49,212 nucleotides of DNA from Syntrophaceae bacterium (GTDB lineage: Bacteria > Desulfobacterota > Syntrophia > Syntrophales > Smithellaceae): contig PLGI01000095.1 in NCBI GenBank assembly GCA_003139775.1, forward strand, positions 1-49,212, read 5' to 3'. The position numbers and the translations under genes are program-made. Positions 7,695-16,592 of this stretch are shown here, in pieces; positions within the stretch are counted from its first letter, which is position 1; each line of letters starts with the position of its first letter. The notes beneath the pieces were generated by a model. The model was not told the DNA's origin. It saw nothing but the letters and a program-made list of their open reading frames with translations, and made no database searches.

Positions 7695-8564
7695 ATGACT
7701 CCAGAGTATCGTATCAAAACAGAAAAACAAATTACGTCTTACTTGAAAAGATACGGTGTTAAAAAAATAAAATACATGCAGGTTGAACAGACTTTTCAAG
7801 ACTTAGGCGCAGAAGTTAACGTTTGGAATGTTAAGACTGAAAATAGTGCTTGGTGGGTTGTTGAGGGTGAAAATGTCCCAATGAATCTTTACTCTCAAGA
7901 TGCTAACTATTTTTCCGCAGATGAAGCGTACTCATTTCATATGGGTATAACACAAAGGCTCCAAGCCCAACATCAAAAAGAATTTAAACATGTCATTGAT
8001 GAAATACCCTTGGACATCGATAGAGTAAAGTCAATTAGTCGAAGATTGAATATCGCTTCACAAGATTTAAACGATATCTCAGGCCCTGAAGACATTCAAA
8101 GCATTGGCCTGACATGTCGAGAAAGCTTAATCGAATTGGCTACCGTGTTGGCAAATGATAATCCCAATTTATTGAAGGATAACAACTTAAAGGCGACTGA
8201 CTTTAAAGGCATTGCAATAGCGGTAATAGACATATACGCTTCAGGAAAAAGCAACAGCAAACTGCGTAAACGTTGCCGAACTATGGCCGAAATTGCATGG
8301 GATCAATCGTCAGAAATTGTACACTCACCAAATAAGAACCTCCCAGATGCTAAAATCTGCCTCCTTTTTACCTGTGCGGTTGTATCAATTTTTCAAAATT
8401 TATTTCTAAAGTATTTGGGATTTGATTCCGAGCCGAAATGCGCGGAATGCAAAAGCATGGATATGGATCTTCTCTCAACCGACCAAGATTCTATCATAAT
8501 CATGCATTGCAACGCCTGTGGTCATGAAGAAGATATACAAATGGCGAATAATAAAGCTGAATAA
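7695..8564 (+). CDS. Uncharacterised protein with C-terminal zinc ribbon
   Basis: I do not recognise a named family. The 289 residues have no signal peptide or membrane span. The N-terminal 95 residues are rich in aromatic and polar residues (SAWWVVEGENVPMNLY), and a helical middle (about 95-245) follows. The C-terminus has CAECKSMDMD...CNACGHEE, two CxxC pairs about 24 residues apart that would bind one zinc. The helical middle, with a CRESLIELATVL segment and DQSSEIVHSPNK, recalls HEPN/AbiJ-like or DUF4145-type proteins, but this is weak. Codon use is more AT-rich than neighbouring housekeeping genes and repeat B4 lies just upstream, which suggests an acquired accessory gene. Confidence 0.7.
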   Translation: MTPEYRIKTEKQITSYLKRYGVKKIKYMQVEQTFQDLGAEVNVWNVKTENSAWWVVEGENVPMNLYSQDANYFSADEAYSFHMGITQRLQAQHQKEFKHVIDEIPLDIDRVKSISRRLNIASQDLNDISGPEDIQSIGLTCRESLIELATVLANDNPNLLKDNNLKATDFKGIAIAVIDIYASGKSNSKLRKRCRTMAEIAWDQSSEIVHSPNKNLPDAKICLLFTCAVVSIFQNLFLKYLGFDSEPKCAECKSMDMDLLSTDQDSIIIMHCNACGHEEDIQMANNKAE

Positions 8565-8672
8565 AAATATAACCATGCTCTTGCAGCGTAGTGCAAAAAG
8601 CCGCGCCCACTGAAGACCGCCGTTGGCCAATTGTTCGAAATAAAATAATTTATTTTTTCAGGAGGTAAAATT

Positions 8673-8861
8673 ATGAAACGACCGGCGTCATTAGTAATAG
8701 GCATTTTACTTCTTGTTCTAGCCTGTGCCCAATTGGGCCGTTTTATTTGGGGAGTCAGCATAATTGCCGCGGGAATGGAATTTCCTCTCTGGCCCAGCGC
8801 GGTGGCCGCTGTAGTTCTGGCCGCTCTGGGTATCTGGCTTCTGAAAGAAAGAAATAAATAG
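8673..8861 (+). CDS. Small two-helix membrane protein
   Basis: The 62-residue product has two hydrophobic stretches: residues 5-28 (ASLVIGILLLVLACAQLG) and about 40-57 (PSAVAAVVLAALGIWLL). It ends in a charged KERNK tail. A strong ribosome-binding site, AGGAGGT, precedes the ATG at proper spacing, which supports translation. No family is recognised, and it stands alone between two unrelated genes. Confidence 0.7.
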   Translation: MKRPASLVIGILLLVLACAQLGRFIWGVSIIAAGMEFPLWPSAVAAVVLAALGIWLLKERNK

Positions 8862-9017
8862 AACACATAAAAGCTTAGACTATTGGAGACGATTAATAAA
8901 TATTTGATTTTAATAAAATATTGTCGTAAATAATCAAGAGCTGAATACGTTGTTTTAAAAACAGCAAGTTTATGTATTACTATATTAATTGTTGGGTCAA
9001 AGAAAGGAGATAAGGAA

Positions 9018-9446
9018 ATGAACAGAAGAATAGTAATAGTATGTTTTGTAGCGATTGGACTTATCCTTGGTAGTACTACTGTCATGGCTGCTAGATCTGA
9101 TAGGGAAAAGGCTGCAATTGCTTCAGCTGAGAAATGGCTTAGAATTGTTGATAAAGGAAAATATAGTGAGAGCTGGGAGGAATCGTCTGAATATTTTAAA
9201 CAAGCTGTCACGCAGGATCAGTGGGAACAAGCAGTTCAGGCAGTACGGGAACCCCTCGGCAAATTGATTTCAAGGAAAGTAAAAAGTGCCACTTACGCAA
9301 CTTCTTTACCGGGAGCGCCCGATGGGCAGTATGTTGTAATTCAATTTAACACTTCATTCGAGAATAAAAAATCAGGGATTGAGACAGTTACTCCAAGGAT
9401 GGATACGGATGGTATATGGAGAGTGTCTGGTTACTATATCAAATGA
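9018..9446 (+). CDS. DUF4019-like exported protein
   Basis: A 142-residue protein with a signal peptide (MNRRIVIVCFVAIGLILG, likely cleaved after VMAA). The rest matches the remembered pattern of DUF4019 proteins: an early SAEKWLRIVDKGKYSESWEES, a central WEQAVQAVREPLGKLISRKV and a terminal YVVIQFNTSFENKK...WRVSGYYIK. The family has a small NTF2-like or cystatin-like fold and is periplasmic; its function is unknown. AAAGGAGAT lies just before the ATG. Confidence 0.8.
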   Translation: MNRRIVIVCFVAIGLILGSTTVMAARSDREKAAIASAEKWLRIVDKGKYSESWEESSEYFKQAVTQDQWEQAVQAVREPLGKLISRKVKSATYATSLPGAPDGQYVVIQFNTSFENKKSGIETVTPRMDTDGIWRVSGYYIK

Positions 9447-9463
9447 AGACTAAATAATTATAA

Positions 9464-11419
9464 TTAAACATTCCAGATGAATATCACACCGCTGGTGGGG
9501 AAAATCCATTCCTTGTCAGATATCTTTATGCCGATGGATTTACCTTTACGTTCTGATATGGCAGGTTGGGGATGCCTTCCGGCAAAAAAGCTCGATTCCC
9601 TGACGTTTTTTAATTTAGCCTTTTCGTAATTGAAGTTAATATCCACGCCTCTTGTGGGATAAATAAGATAAACAGGAAAGATTTTATTATGTTTTGCCTG
9701 TTTAGTGGCAATTTCTATTTCAATCTTGACTTCGCTGTTTATCTTTTTCTTTAGCGCTTCATTGCCGCACCAAACTTCGTAGCCGCGCTTTGTCTTTTTT
9801 GTTTCGATAATAGGAATTTCTTCATTGTCAATACGCACTCGCTCGACGGTAAAATCACGCTCCATGACCAAATCTTTGCCGTTGCTCAGAAGCCAGCGGT
9901 ATTCGCAGAGCGGGTCTTCAAACAATGCGGCTAATTGTGAATTATTCAGGGCGCAGCCGATCATGAAAATATTGTTTCTGATCGTTTTTTTGTATTCGAC
10001 GTGAGTGCTGACGCGAAAATAATCTTTGGAAGGTGCGGCAATTTTTTCCGCTTTCGGCAATTGCGCTACGCGAATATTGTAGCGGAAGCAGGAACGCAAT
10101 TCGAGCTGGCGGTCTTCCTTGCCGAAGAGCGTTTCAAACATTTCGTAATAAATGGCGTTGCCCAGTTCCTCGTCACGCGCGCGTGTTTGAAGGCAATGAC
10201 GGATAATATTGTCAATGCGGGAGATGGATTTTTCTTCATCCGGAATAAATATCCGCCGCAGCCGGGGCTCAACAGCATCGGTTTTTCCTTTTTGCAGAAA
10301 AACACGGGGCGCCCTTTTTCCTAAGGCACAGAGGACTTCATAGCTGATGGTTTTGGCCTTGGCGGCAATTTCATTGGCGCTGATGTATTCTTTCCCTTGC
10401 CTGCCCAAAAGAACGACTTCATCACCAACCTTGCAATTGGGAATATGGGTAACATCAATCGTGCACAGATCCATAGAAATCCTTCCGACAATGGGCGCCC
10501 GCTTGCCGCGGATTAAAGCCTCGCCTTGATTGGAAAGAATAAAGCCGTAACCGTCTCCGTAACCTACGGGGATAGTCGCAATGCGTGTTTTTCTGCTGGT
10601 AATGTATGTGCTACCGTAGCCGATACCGTAGCCTTCAGGAAAATCCTTCAGTAAAACAATGCTGGTTTTAAACGACATTACCGGGGAAAGCCTGGCTTTG
10701 GATTCGTTTACCGGTGATGGATAAATGCCGTAAGTCATAATTCCCGGACGCGCCATGTTCAATTTAAATTCGGGATAGTTTAAAATCGCGCCGCTGTTTT
10801 CCATGTGCCGGATAGGTATGGTTATGTTCACGCGTTTAAGCCGAGCAAGCAAATCGTGAAACAATTGCCCTTGATTTTTATTGTAAGGAGTAACGACTTC
10901 GCTGGAGGCAAAGTGGCTGAAAATTCCCTCCAGCGTAATATTGGGCAATTTGGATATTTTACGTATAAATTTCAGCACTTCGCTGTGCATGATTCCGCCG
11001 CGTCCCATACCGGTGTCAACTTCAATATGTACAGGCAGTTTATGGCCGGAATTTTCCAGTGCTTTATGCAGCTTTTTCGCAAAAGCCGCGTCCGAAACTG
11101 ATGGGGTAAGGTTGTATTTGATTATTTGTTCGATTTCGGCCACGGTTGACGGCCCTAAAATTACAATGGGCGCTTCGATGCCGCTTATTCTAAGCTGAAC
11201 GCCTTCATCGGCATTGGCCACTCCCAGCATCCGTGCGCCGTTTTTTAAGGCGATGTTGGAAATTTCTATGGCGCCGTGCCCATAAGCATCAGCCTTGACG
11301 ACCTGCATAAAATCAACTTGCGGCCCGATCAATCTTTTTATTTCTTTCAGATTACCAATAAAATTATCAAGATCAACTTCGACCCAACTTCGATATTTTT
11401 GTTCTTTCTTTAACGCCAT
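9464..11419 (-). CDS. alr: Alanine racemase with a long unassigned C-terminal domain
   Basis: Residues 1-380 form a complete fold-type III PLP alanine racemase. The PLP lysine is in MQVVKADAYGHG near residue 41 and the catalytic tyrosine in PVGYGDGYG near residue 286; HVEVDTGMGRGG-like and RPGIMTYGIYPS segments are also present. The enzyme supplies D-Ala for Ddl. At 651 residues it is about 270 longer than normal. The extension (about 385-651) starts with a helical stretch (SISRIDNIIRHCLQ), then becomes beta-rich (KGYEVWCGNEAL, KNKIFPVYLIYPTRG) and ends in KEWIFPTSGVIFIWNV. I do not recognise this domain. There is no frameshift and the junction is continuous. No strong ribosome-binding site precedes the ATG. 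Confidence 0.9.
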   Translation of the reverse strand: MALKKEQKYRSWVEVDLDNFIGNLKEIKRLIGPQVDFMQVVKADAYGHGAIEISNIALKNGARMLGVANADEGVQLRISGIEAPIVILGPSTVAEIEQIIKYNLTPSVSDAAFAKKLHKALENSGHKLPVHIEVDTGMGRGGIMHSEVLKFIRKISKLPNITLEGIFSHFASSEVVTPYNKNQGQLFHDLLARLKRVNITIPIRHMENSGAILNYPEFKLNMARPGIMTYGIYPSPVNESKARLSPVMSFKTSIVLLKDFPEGYGIGYGSTYITSRKTRIATIPVGYGDGYGFILSNQGEALIRGKRAPIVGRISMDLCTIDVTHIPNCKVGDEVVLLGRQGKEYISANEIAAKAKTISYEVLCALGKRAPRVFLQKGKTDAVEPRLRRIFIPDEEKSISRIDNIIRHCLQTRARDEELGNAIYYEMFETLFGKEDRQLELRSCFRYNIRVAQLPKAEKIAAPSKDYFRVSTHVEYKKTIRNNIFMIGCALNNSQLAALFEDPLCEYRWLLSNGKDLVMERDFTVERVRIDNEEIPIIETKKTKRGYEVWCGNEALKKKINSEVKIEIEIATKQAKHNKIFPVYLIYPTRGVDINFNYEKAKLKNVRESSFFAGRHPQPAISERKGKSIGIKISDKEWIFPTSGVIFIWNV

Positions 11420-11573
11420 GTTTGCGATAATATCAAACCGTTGATGAAAGTCAAGCTGTCTATATTTTTCAAAAAAACAGCAATTTATGCTTGATAAAAT
11501 TATATTTTTGATTAGAATAAAAAAACACTGGAGGGTGAATATTTAAACCCCTTACAACGAGGAGGAAAAACCG

Positions 11574-11873
11574 ATGGCGAAAGTAAAGGCTGGAGATGTT
11601 CTGAATTGTGAAGTATGTGGACTTGCCGTAATAGTAGACGAGGAATGCGGTTGTGCTACAATTGACCTTATTTGTTGTGAAGAGCCGATGGTCAATACGG
11701 GTGTGTCAAAAATAAAGAAAATACAGGCTGCAGCCGCGCCGAAAAAAAAGGCGGTAGTGAAAAAAGTAAAAGTGGCAAAGAAAAAAACACCAGTGACGAA
11801 AAAGAAACCTGTAAAGAAAATTGTAAAAAAGATTGCAAAGAAGATTGTAAAAAAAGCAGCAAAAAAGAAATAA
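11574..11873 (+). CDS. Desulforedoxin-like FeS4 domain fused to a histone H1-like Lys/Ala tail
   Basis: Residues 1-42 (GDVLNCEVCGLAVIVDEE, then LICCEEPMV) match desulforedoxin and the N-terminal domain of desulfoferrodoxin: a CxxC plus an adjacent CC pair bind one rubredoxin-type iron. Residues 50-99 are almost only Lys, Ala, Val, Pro and Thr, with KKxVKKI-type repeats, like bacterial histone H1-like or AlgP-type tails that bind nucleic acid. AGGAGG precedes the ATG. The fusion would place a redox-active iron site on a polycationic, probably DNA- or RNA-bound, protein. The function is inferred only. Confidence 0.8.
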   Translation: MAKVKAGDVLNCEVCGLAVIVDEECGCATIDLICCEEPMVNTGVSKIKKIQAAAAPKKKAVVKKVKVAKKKTPVTKKKPVKKIVKKIAKKIVKKAAKKK

Positions 11874-11880
11874 GTAATTG

Positions 11881-12005
11881 TGGGCTGTTCACTAATGTTC
11901 AGATGCAAGGCGCGCAAAAAAACGAGCCGCGAGGCGTATTTAGATATACGTCGAGCGGTGCGGTTTGCAGCGCAACACAGCTGATGAGCGTTTTTCAACA
12001 ACCCC
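11881..12005. repeat. Family D palindromic element with terminal inverted repeats
   Basis: A roughly 125-bp element begins TGGGCTGTT and ends AACAACCCCA. Its core is an imperfect palindrome: GCCGCGAGGCGTAT, TTAGAT, ATACGTCGAGCGG. The GAGGCGTAT...ATACG core is shared with family A copies A1 and A3. No ORF here is credible; the 151-aa minus-strand ORF is a low-complexity shadow of the Lys-rich gene. Confidence 0.7.
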
Positions 12006-12207
12006 ATTCTCTGAAAGTTAAATCTTACATTTAATAAAGTACCATTAGAAGCGGGACTCTATTAAATATATGTTTTTACCAAAACTGCCCATCTCATATA
12101 ACCATTTGCACAAAAGCCAAGCCGGGAAACCCGCCTCCGGCACGTATGTTCGGGACTTGAAAAATTACGCGAATTCTGATTAATCTGTTTTTCGAAGGGG
12201 TTCCAAC

Positions 12208-15200
12208 ATGACAACGAAAAATAGTCCAAATGAAAAAAAAGAGGAATTGGGTTCGTCCGCTCTTAAAGTGAATTTGGAAAGGACAGCCGTAACCATAGAA
12301 ATACCGGAGCAATATGCGCCTCTGCTTCAGGTTGTGGCCGGCCATTATGGCCTGCAGAAAAAGACCAGTGAACTGCTGACGGAGCTAAACCATCCTTTAG
12401 TTAACTGGGAATATGTTCTGAAAGAACTGAAAGCCATTTCCATCGGAGATTTCTATATTTACAATAATCATCAAGATGGGTTGTCCGCTCTTTCCATGAT
12501 GCTGCGTATTTACTTCGACGTTATCAAATCGGCATCAAATAAGGACATTAAGGACAGCGCGATACACTATCTGTTCGATTATATTGACACGATACTTACT
12601 CAGAGCAACGAATTTCTCCCGCGAAACTTATTTCTATTTTCAGAAATCACCGAATCACTCATTAATATTGCGGATGGGGATGCGATTGTCTTCAAGAAAT
12701 GTTCGACGTACCTCAAAAGAATCATCAAGAGCATTACAGAGAACAACATAGATATTCACACGCCCCTGTTCGATAGTTTGGTCTACAGGATGTTTAAAAT
12801 TACATATCAATTCTGGCTAACTCAACCCGACCCCTTCGAGTGGTTTACGAAAGTAGAAGGAGAGACGGAGGAATCAATCAACGCTTACAGACAATTCATC
12901 CAGCCCCTGAGCCATCAGCATCTCCAATCCCTGCTCGAAGGGTTGGAAGCCCTTCGCCCGGACAAGCTGGAGGCAAGCGGGGACAAAATAAAAAGGTACA
13001 TTGATATGCCGGATTATTTTCAGATAGTAAATGGCTATTTGCTGGCCGCTGATCTATTGGAAAAGTCGGAAGCACATCAAGGCCGTCAGCATCTGGCTAA
13101 ACTGGGTTTCCTTTTTAACATAATGGATATTCCCAGCCTTGCCGATATCCATGCCAGCGCCCTGCGGGAAATCAATCATGCTCTCAACAAGGTTTTCCAG
13201 GAAGAAAAAAAGGAAAACATGAACGACTTTGTGCGTAAGGTATTCGGCTTTCTAAAAAAGAGCAAATCCCAATATGAATTCAGCATGGCAATTTTTGACT
13301 GCATCACGACGACGGCGAAGGAAGTTTTTGCGCAAAACAGCCATCCTCTTGTGGATACATTTATCGATGAACTGATTGCTTACGGTTTTCAATATCCGGA
13401 GATTAAAGGCTCAACCACGGAATGGCAGGTTAAAGTCAATCCCGCCCATATCACCAATATACGGTCATGGCTTGAGATTATCGGTATGAAGCCCCGACGG
13501 ACAAAAAGGTTGATTTCAGCCCTGATCATCAATTTGAAAATCGGGGGTATTTTTGTTCGGGATACAGATCTCATCCAGAAAAATATTTCCGCGCTGCTCA
13601 ATACCGATATCGCGCCGGCGTACAGTCTGATAAAACAGCTCCTCAGAATCTTTCCGGTCTACTTCAGCGAAATCGGCGCCGAAGGCGAATTGCGGGATAT
13701 CTCCACCAAGGTTGATGAGCTTTCTTCCCGTAACGACAAGCTTGTATACTTCTTTCGGAAGCAATCCCACGTTGAGAGTAACAGTCTGCTCGTGAAATTT
13801 ATTGAGGACATTTTCCAATACTGGCGCTCTGGTGACAAGGAGTTTCTCCGCGTACATCTCCCCGACGAGGTGTATGAGCAAGTGGTGAACTCCGGAGAAT
13901 ATTTCGACGGAATGCACAAAGCGTTTAAATATTTCTTTACGAAGGTTAATAATGATCCCCTGGATTTTCTCGAATGGGACAAAGAAAGAGTGTACAAGGA
14001 ACTCCGTCATGTAAAAGGTCTTAATGACAGAGATCAGGAGCGGATCCAAATCATGATCCGCATTTACCAGTTGATCTATAAAAAATACTATCCTCAGTAT
14101 ATCGATTTATTGAAAGATTTGGAATCAGTCAATGCGTTTCCCCAAACTGATATTACCTCTTTGAAACGCTCTCTGGACATAAAGGATTATTACCGGAGTC
14201 TTACAATTATACTAAAATTTTTGTCCATATTGAAAGCAACGATTCTTTCTCCCCAGAAGACGCAGTTTTATGAGAACATATATTACAAGAGGCACATAGC
14301 GGCAGGCATTCCGTCAATGTACGGAAACTACCATGAGAAGAAATTTGAGGCCGTTGGTTTATCTCTGAGACTGGAAACCTTATCCACTATGCTTTTTGAG
14401 GAGTTGATTCAATCATTTAATCTCAAATTCATTACCAAACAAACCATTACAAAGATTCATAGATATCTGTGGCTCTATATCAGCGCCCTGGAAATTGAAG
14501 GTATTTCCACGGAAGGACTGGCCGCTAAAGTCAAATACGTAACGCACGCCCTGCCGGTAAAACAGTTTTCCACAGACCAATACATAGACATCTTCCGTTT
14601 TATCTCCAAAGATATTCAGGATATTGTTCATAATTATTACATTGACGCCCACAGCTTCAACTTGTCTGTTATTATCGGGCAGGTTTACCAGCAAGACGCT
14701 GAAGCTGATAAAAAATCAGAGCAGAAAAAATATGAAAAATCCGTCTATCAGCACTCGGAAAATTTTATCAGAGGGATGATATCTTCGGCCTTCGGTCTTC
14801 AGGTGTTGGACAATTTTGTTAATGCAGTAATCAAAACTCTGAATTCCGAGTCGGAAAAGTTTAAGGATAACAAACAGATTCTCAACGTCCTCATGGCCTA
14901 CAATCCGGAGTTGACTGTTGCATCCTTTTACAGAAAGAATAAAAGGTTGGATAATCAAATATTCCTCGGGAACAAGGGATATTTTCTCAAAGAGATGGTA
15001 TCTTTTGGTTTTAATGTGCCTCCCGGATTTATCATCACCACGGAAGTATTCAGAGGATATGATGCGGTCTATGGCTATAAGTATATTTTTGATGACCTCG
15101 TTGTCCGGGTAAACAAAGAGATAGTCGCGCTGGAGAAGATAACGGGCCGTAAATTCGGTGATCGCCGCAATCCCTTGCTGTTATCAGTACGAAGCGGCGC

Positions 15201-16422
15201 CACGGTCTCTCTGCCCGGCATGATGAAATCTTTTTTAAATGTGGGTATTAACGAATCCATAGCGGAAAATCTCAGCACAAAGGAAAACTTTCAGTGGGCG
15301 GCCTGGGACTCGTATCGCCGGTTTTTACAGACATGGGGCATGTTCCAGGGGCTGAATCGTAATTATTTCGATGCAATAATCGATGAATTCAAACAAAAAC
15401 ATGACATAGAAAGAAAGATAAAGTTTCTTCCCGACCAAATGAAACAGATTGCCCTTTCCTATAAGAAAGGAATAACGGACAGTGGCATTATACTCAAAGA
15501 TAAACCCCTGGAACAGTTACGGCACGCCATTCTCCAGGTTTTTGACTCGTGGTATTCGGAACAGGCGGAAATCTATCGCCATCAGATGCATCTCTCCGAT
15601 AAATGGGGAACAGCCGTGATTGTACAGGCAATGGTCTTTGGAAACCTCAATGAGCAATCCGGGTCAGGGGTTATTTTTACCCGCGAACCAAAAAGCTCAT
15701 CATCCGATGTGACCCTTTACGGAGATTTCATATTTGGTGTTCAGGGAGATGATATTGTTTCCGGTCTGGCGGAGACGTATTCTATTTCGGAGCGGCAGCG
15801 CATGGCAGAACGCAGATATTCAGAAATATCTCTGGAAGCAAAATTCCCGGAGATTTACGCTGAACTGGTAAGGATTGCTGAAATCCTGATTTATGAGAAA
15901 GGTTTCAACCATCAGGAGATTGAATTTACCTTTGAAGGTCCAACCAGCGATAAATTGTATATACTGCAAACGCGGGATATGAATCCAATAAAGACAAAAA
16001 AATGGAGGCGTTTTAAGGATACCAAGACCTTACAATCAGCCGTGCTGGGAACAGGAATAGGCGTGAACGGCGGCGCTCTTTGCGGCAGAGCGGTCTATTC
16101 AGAATCGGACATTAAACGTTTCCGCAAAGCTGAACCGGAAACGCCTCTCATTCTGGTGCGCCCTGATACTGTTCCTGATGATGTTGGAGTCTTGCTGCAA
16201 GTTGAAGGACTTTTGACCGCCAAAGGCGGAAGCACTTCGCATGCCGCGGTAACAATCCCGCAACTCAACAAAGTCGGAGTTGTCGGTTTCAGTAAACTAA
16301 AGGTTTATGAGGTTGATGAATACGCAACAATAGAAGACCATGCAATCAAAGCAGGAGACTTCATCAGTATAGACGGTTGGAGCGGCACGGTATACTCAGG
16401 ACAACATGAAAGCGAGGTTTAA
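12208..16422 (+). CDS. Large PPDK/PEP-synthase-like dikinase (ATP-grasp plus phosphohistidine domain)
   Basis: The last 500 of 1404 residues resemble pyruvate phosphate dikinase. An N-terminal-type ATP-grasp domain is seen from about residue 915 (GFNVPPGFIITTEVF, RSGATVSLPGMMKSF, VIVQAMVFGN, GSGVIFTREP, YILQTRDMNP). A mobile PEP-utiliser domain follows, with the phosphorylatable His in AKGGSTSHAAVT near residue 1344. The C-terminal TIM barrel that binds PEP or pyruvate in PPDK is absent; the protein ends at SIDGWSGTVYSG. Residues 1-900 are helical, lack recognisable motifs and carry no signal peptide. It could phosphorylate a different acceptor, as rifampin phosphotransferase or glucan dikinases do. 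AAGGGG precedes the ATG. A hairpin follows the stop. Confidence 0.8.
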   Translation: MTTKNSPNEKKEELGSSALKVNLERTAVTIEIPEQYAPLLQVVAGHYGLQKKTSELLTELNHPLVNWEYVLKELKAISIGDFYIYNNHQDGLSALSMMLRIYFDVIKSASNKDIKDSAIHYLFDYIDTILTQSNEFLPRNLFLFSEITESLINIADGDAIVFKKCSTYLKRIIKSITENNIDIHTPLFDSLVYRMFKITYQFWLTQPDPFEWFTKVEGETEESINAYRQFIQPLSHQHLQSLLEGLEALRPDKLEASGDKIKRYIDMPDYFQIVNGYLLAADLLEKSEAHQGRQHLAKLGFLFNIMDIPSLADIHASALREINHALNKVFQEEKKENMNDFVRKVFGFLKKSKSQYEFSMAIFDCITTTAKEVFAQNSHPLVDTFIDELIAYGFQYPEIKGSTTEWQVKVNPAHITNIRSWLEIIGMKPRRTKRLISALIINLKIGGIFVRDTDLIQKNISALLNTDIAPAYSLIKQLLRIFPVYFSEIGAEGELRDISTKVDELSSRNDKLVYFFRKQSHVESNSLLVKFIEDIFQYWRSGDKEFLRVHLPDEVYEQVVNSGEYFDGMHKAFKYFFTKVNNDPLDFLEWDKERVYKELRHVKGLNDRDQERIQIMIRIYQLIYKKYYPQYIDLLKDLESVNAFPQTDITSLKRSLDIKDYYRSLTIILKFLSILKATILSPQKTQFYENIYYKRHIAAGIPSMYGNYHEKKFEAVGLSLRLETLSTMLFEELIQSFNLKFITKQTITKIHRYLWLYISALEIEGISTEGLAAKVKYVTHALPVKQFSTDQYIDIFRFISKDIQDIVHNYYIDAHSFNLSVIIGQVYQQDAEADKKSEQKKYEKSVYQHSENFIRGMISSAFGLQVLDNFVNAVIKTLNSESEKFKDNKQILNVLMAYNPELTVASFYRKNKRLDNQIFLGNKGYFLKEMVSFGFNVPPGFIITTEVFRGYDAVYGYKYIFDDLVVRVNKEIVALEKITGRKFGDRRNPLLLSVRSGATVSLPGMMKSFLNVGINESIAENLSTKENFQWAAWDSYRRFLQTWGMFQGLNRNYFDAIIDEFKQKHDIERKIKFLPDQMKQIALSYKKGITDSGIILKDKPLEQLRHAILQVFDSWYSEQAEIYRHQMHLSDKWGTAVIVQAMVFGNLNEQSGSGVIFTREPKSSSSDVTLYGDFIFGVQGDDIVSGLAETYSISERQRMAERRYSEISLEAKFPEIYAELVRIAEILIYEKGFNHQEIEFTFEGPTSDKLYILQTRDMNPIKTKKWRRFKDTKTLQSAVLGTGIGVNGGALCGRAVYSESDIKRFRKAEPETPLILVRPDTVPDDVGVLLQVEGLLTAKGGSTSHAAVTIPQLNKVGVVGFSKLKVYEVDEYATIEDHAIKAGDFISIDGWSGTVYSGQHESEV

Positions 16423-16482
16423 TCTCTATGGGTTAAATTCCCCGTCGCTTGCGACGAAGAAATAATTATAATACAAAAAGAT

Positions 16483-16504
16483 ACCCCGCTGCTTGCGGCG
16501 GGGT
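16483..16504 (+). terminator. GC-rich hairpin downstream of the dikinase gene
   Basis: CCCCGCTG / CGGCGGGG pairs around a CTTG loop, followed by only a weak T-rich stretch (TTGTTCATTT). It resembles the GCTTGC-loop hairpins of repeat family B. It probably contributes to termination after the plus-strand dikinase gene. Confidence 0.5.
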
Positions 16505-16524
16505 TGTTCATTTGAACGCGTGAT

Positions 16525-16569
16525 ATAAAAAATTTAACTCGCAGCCGCGAGCAGCAGCTGCGAGTTAAA
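16525..16569 (-). terminator. Rho-independent terminator of the 425-aa GAPDH gene
   Basis: A perfect 13-bp stem TTTAACTCGCAGC / GCTGCGAGTTAAA encloses an 11-base loop. On the minus strand it is followed by TTTTTT. It lies 24 bases past the GAPDH stop, between convergent genes. Confidence 0.8.
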
Positions 16570-16592
16570 AACTAACCCTACACTAATTTCTC

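Noticed and set aside
11552-12007. 151-aa minus-strand Phe-rich ORF resembling a membrane protein
   Set aside because: The FFFAxF pattern is the reverse complement of the AAG/AAA-rich Lys tail of the desulforedoxin fusion.
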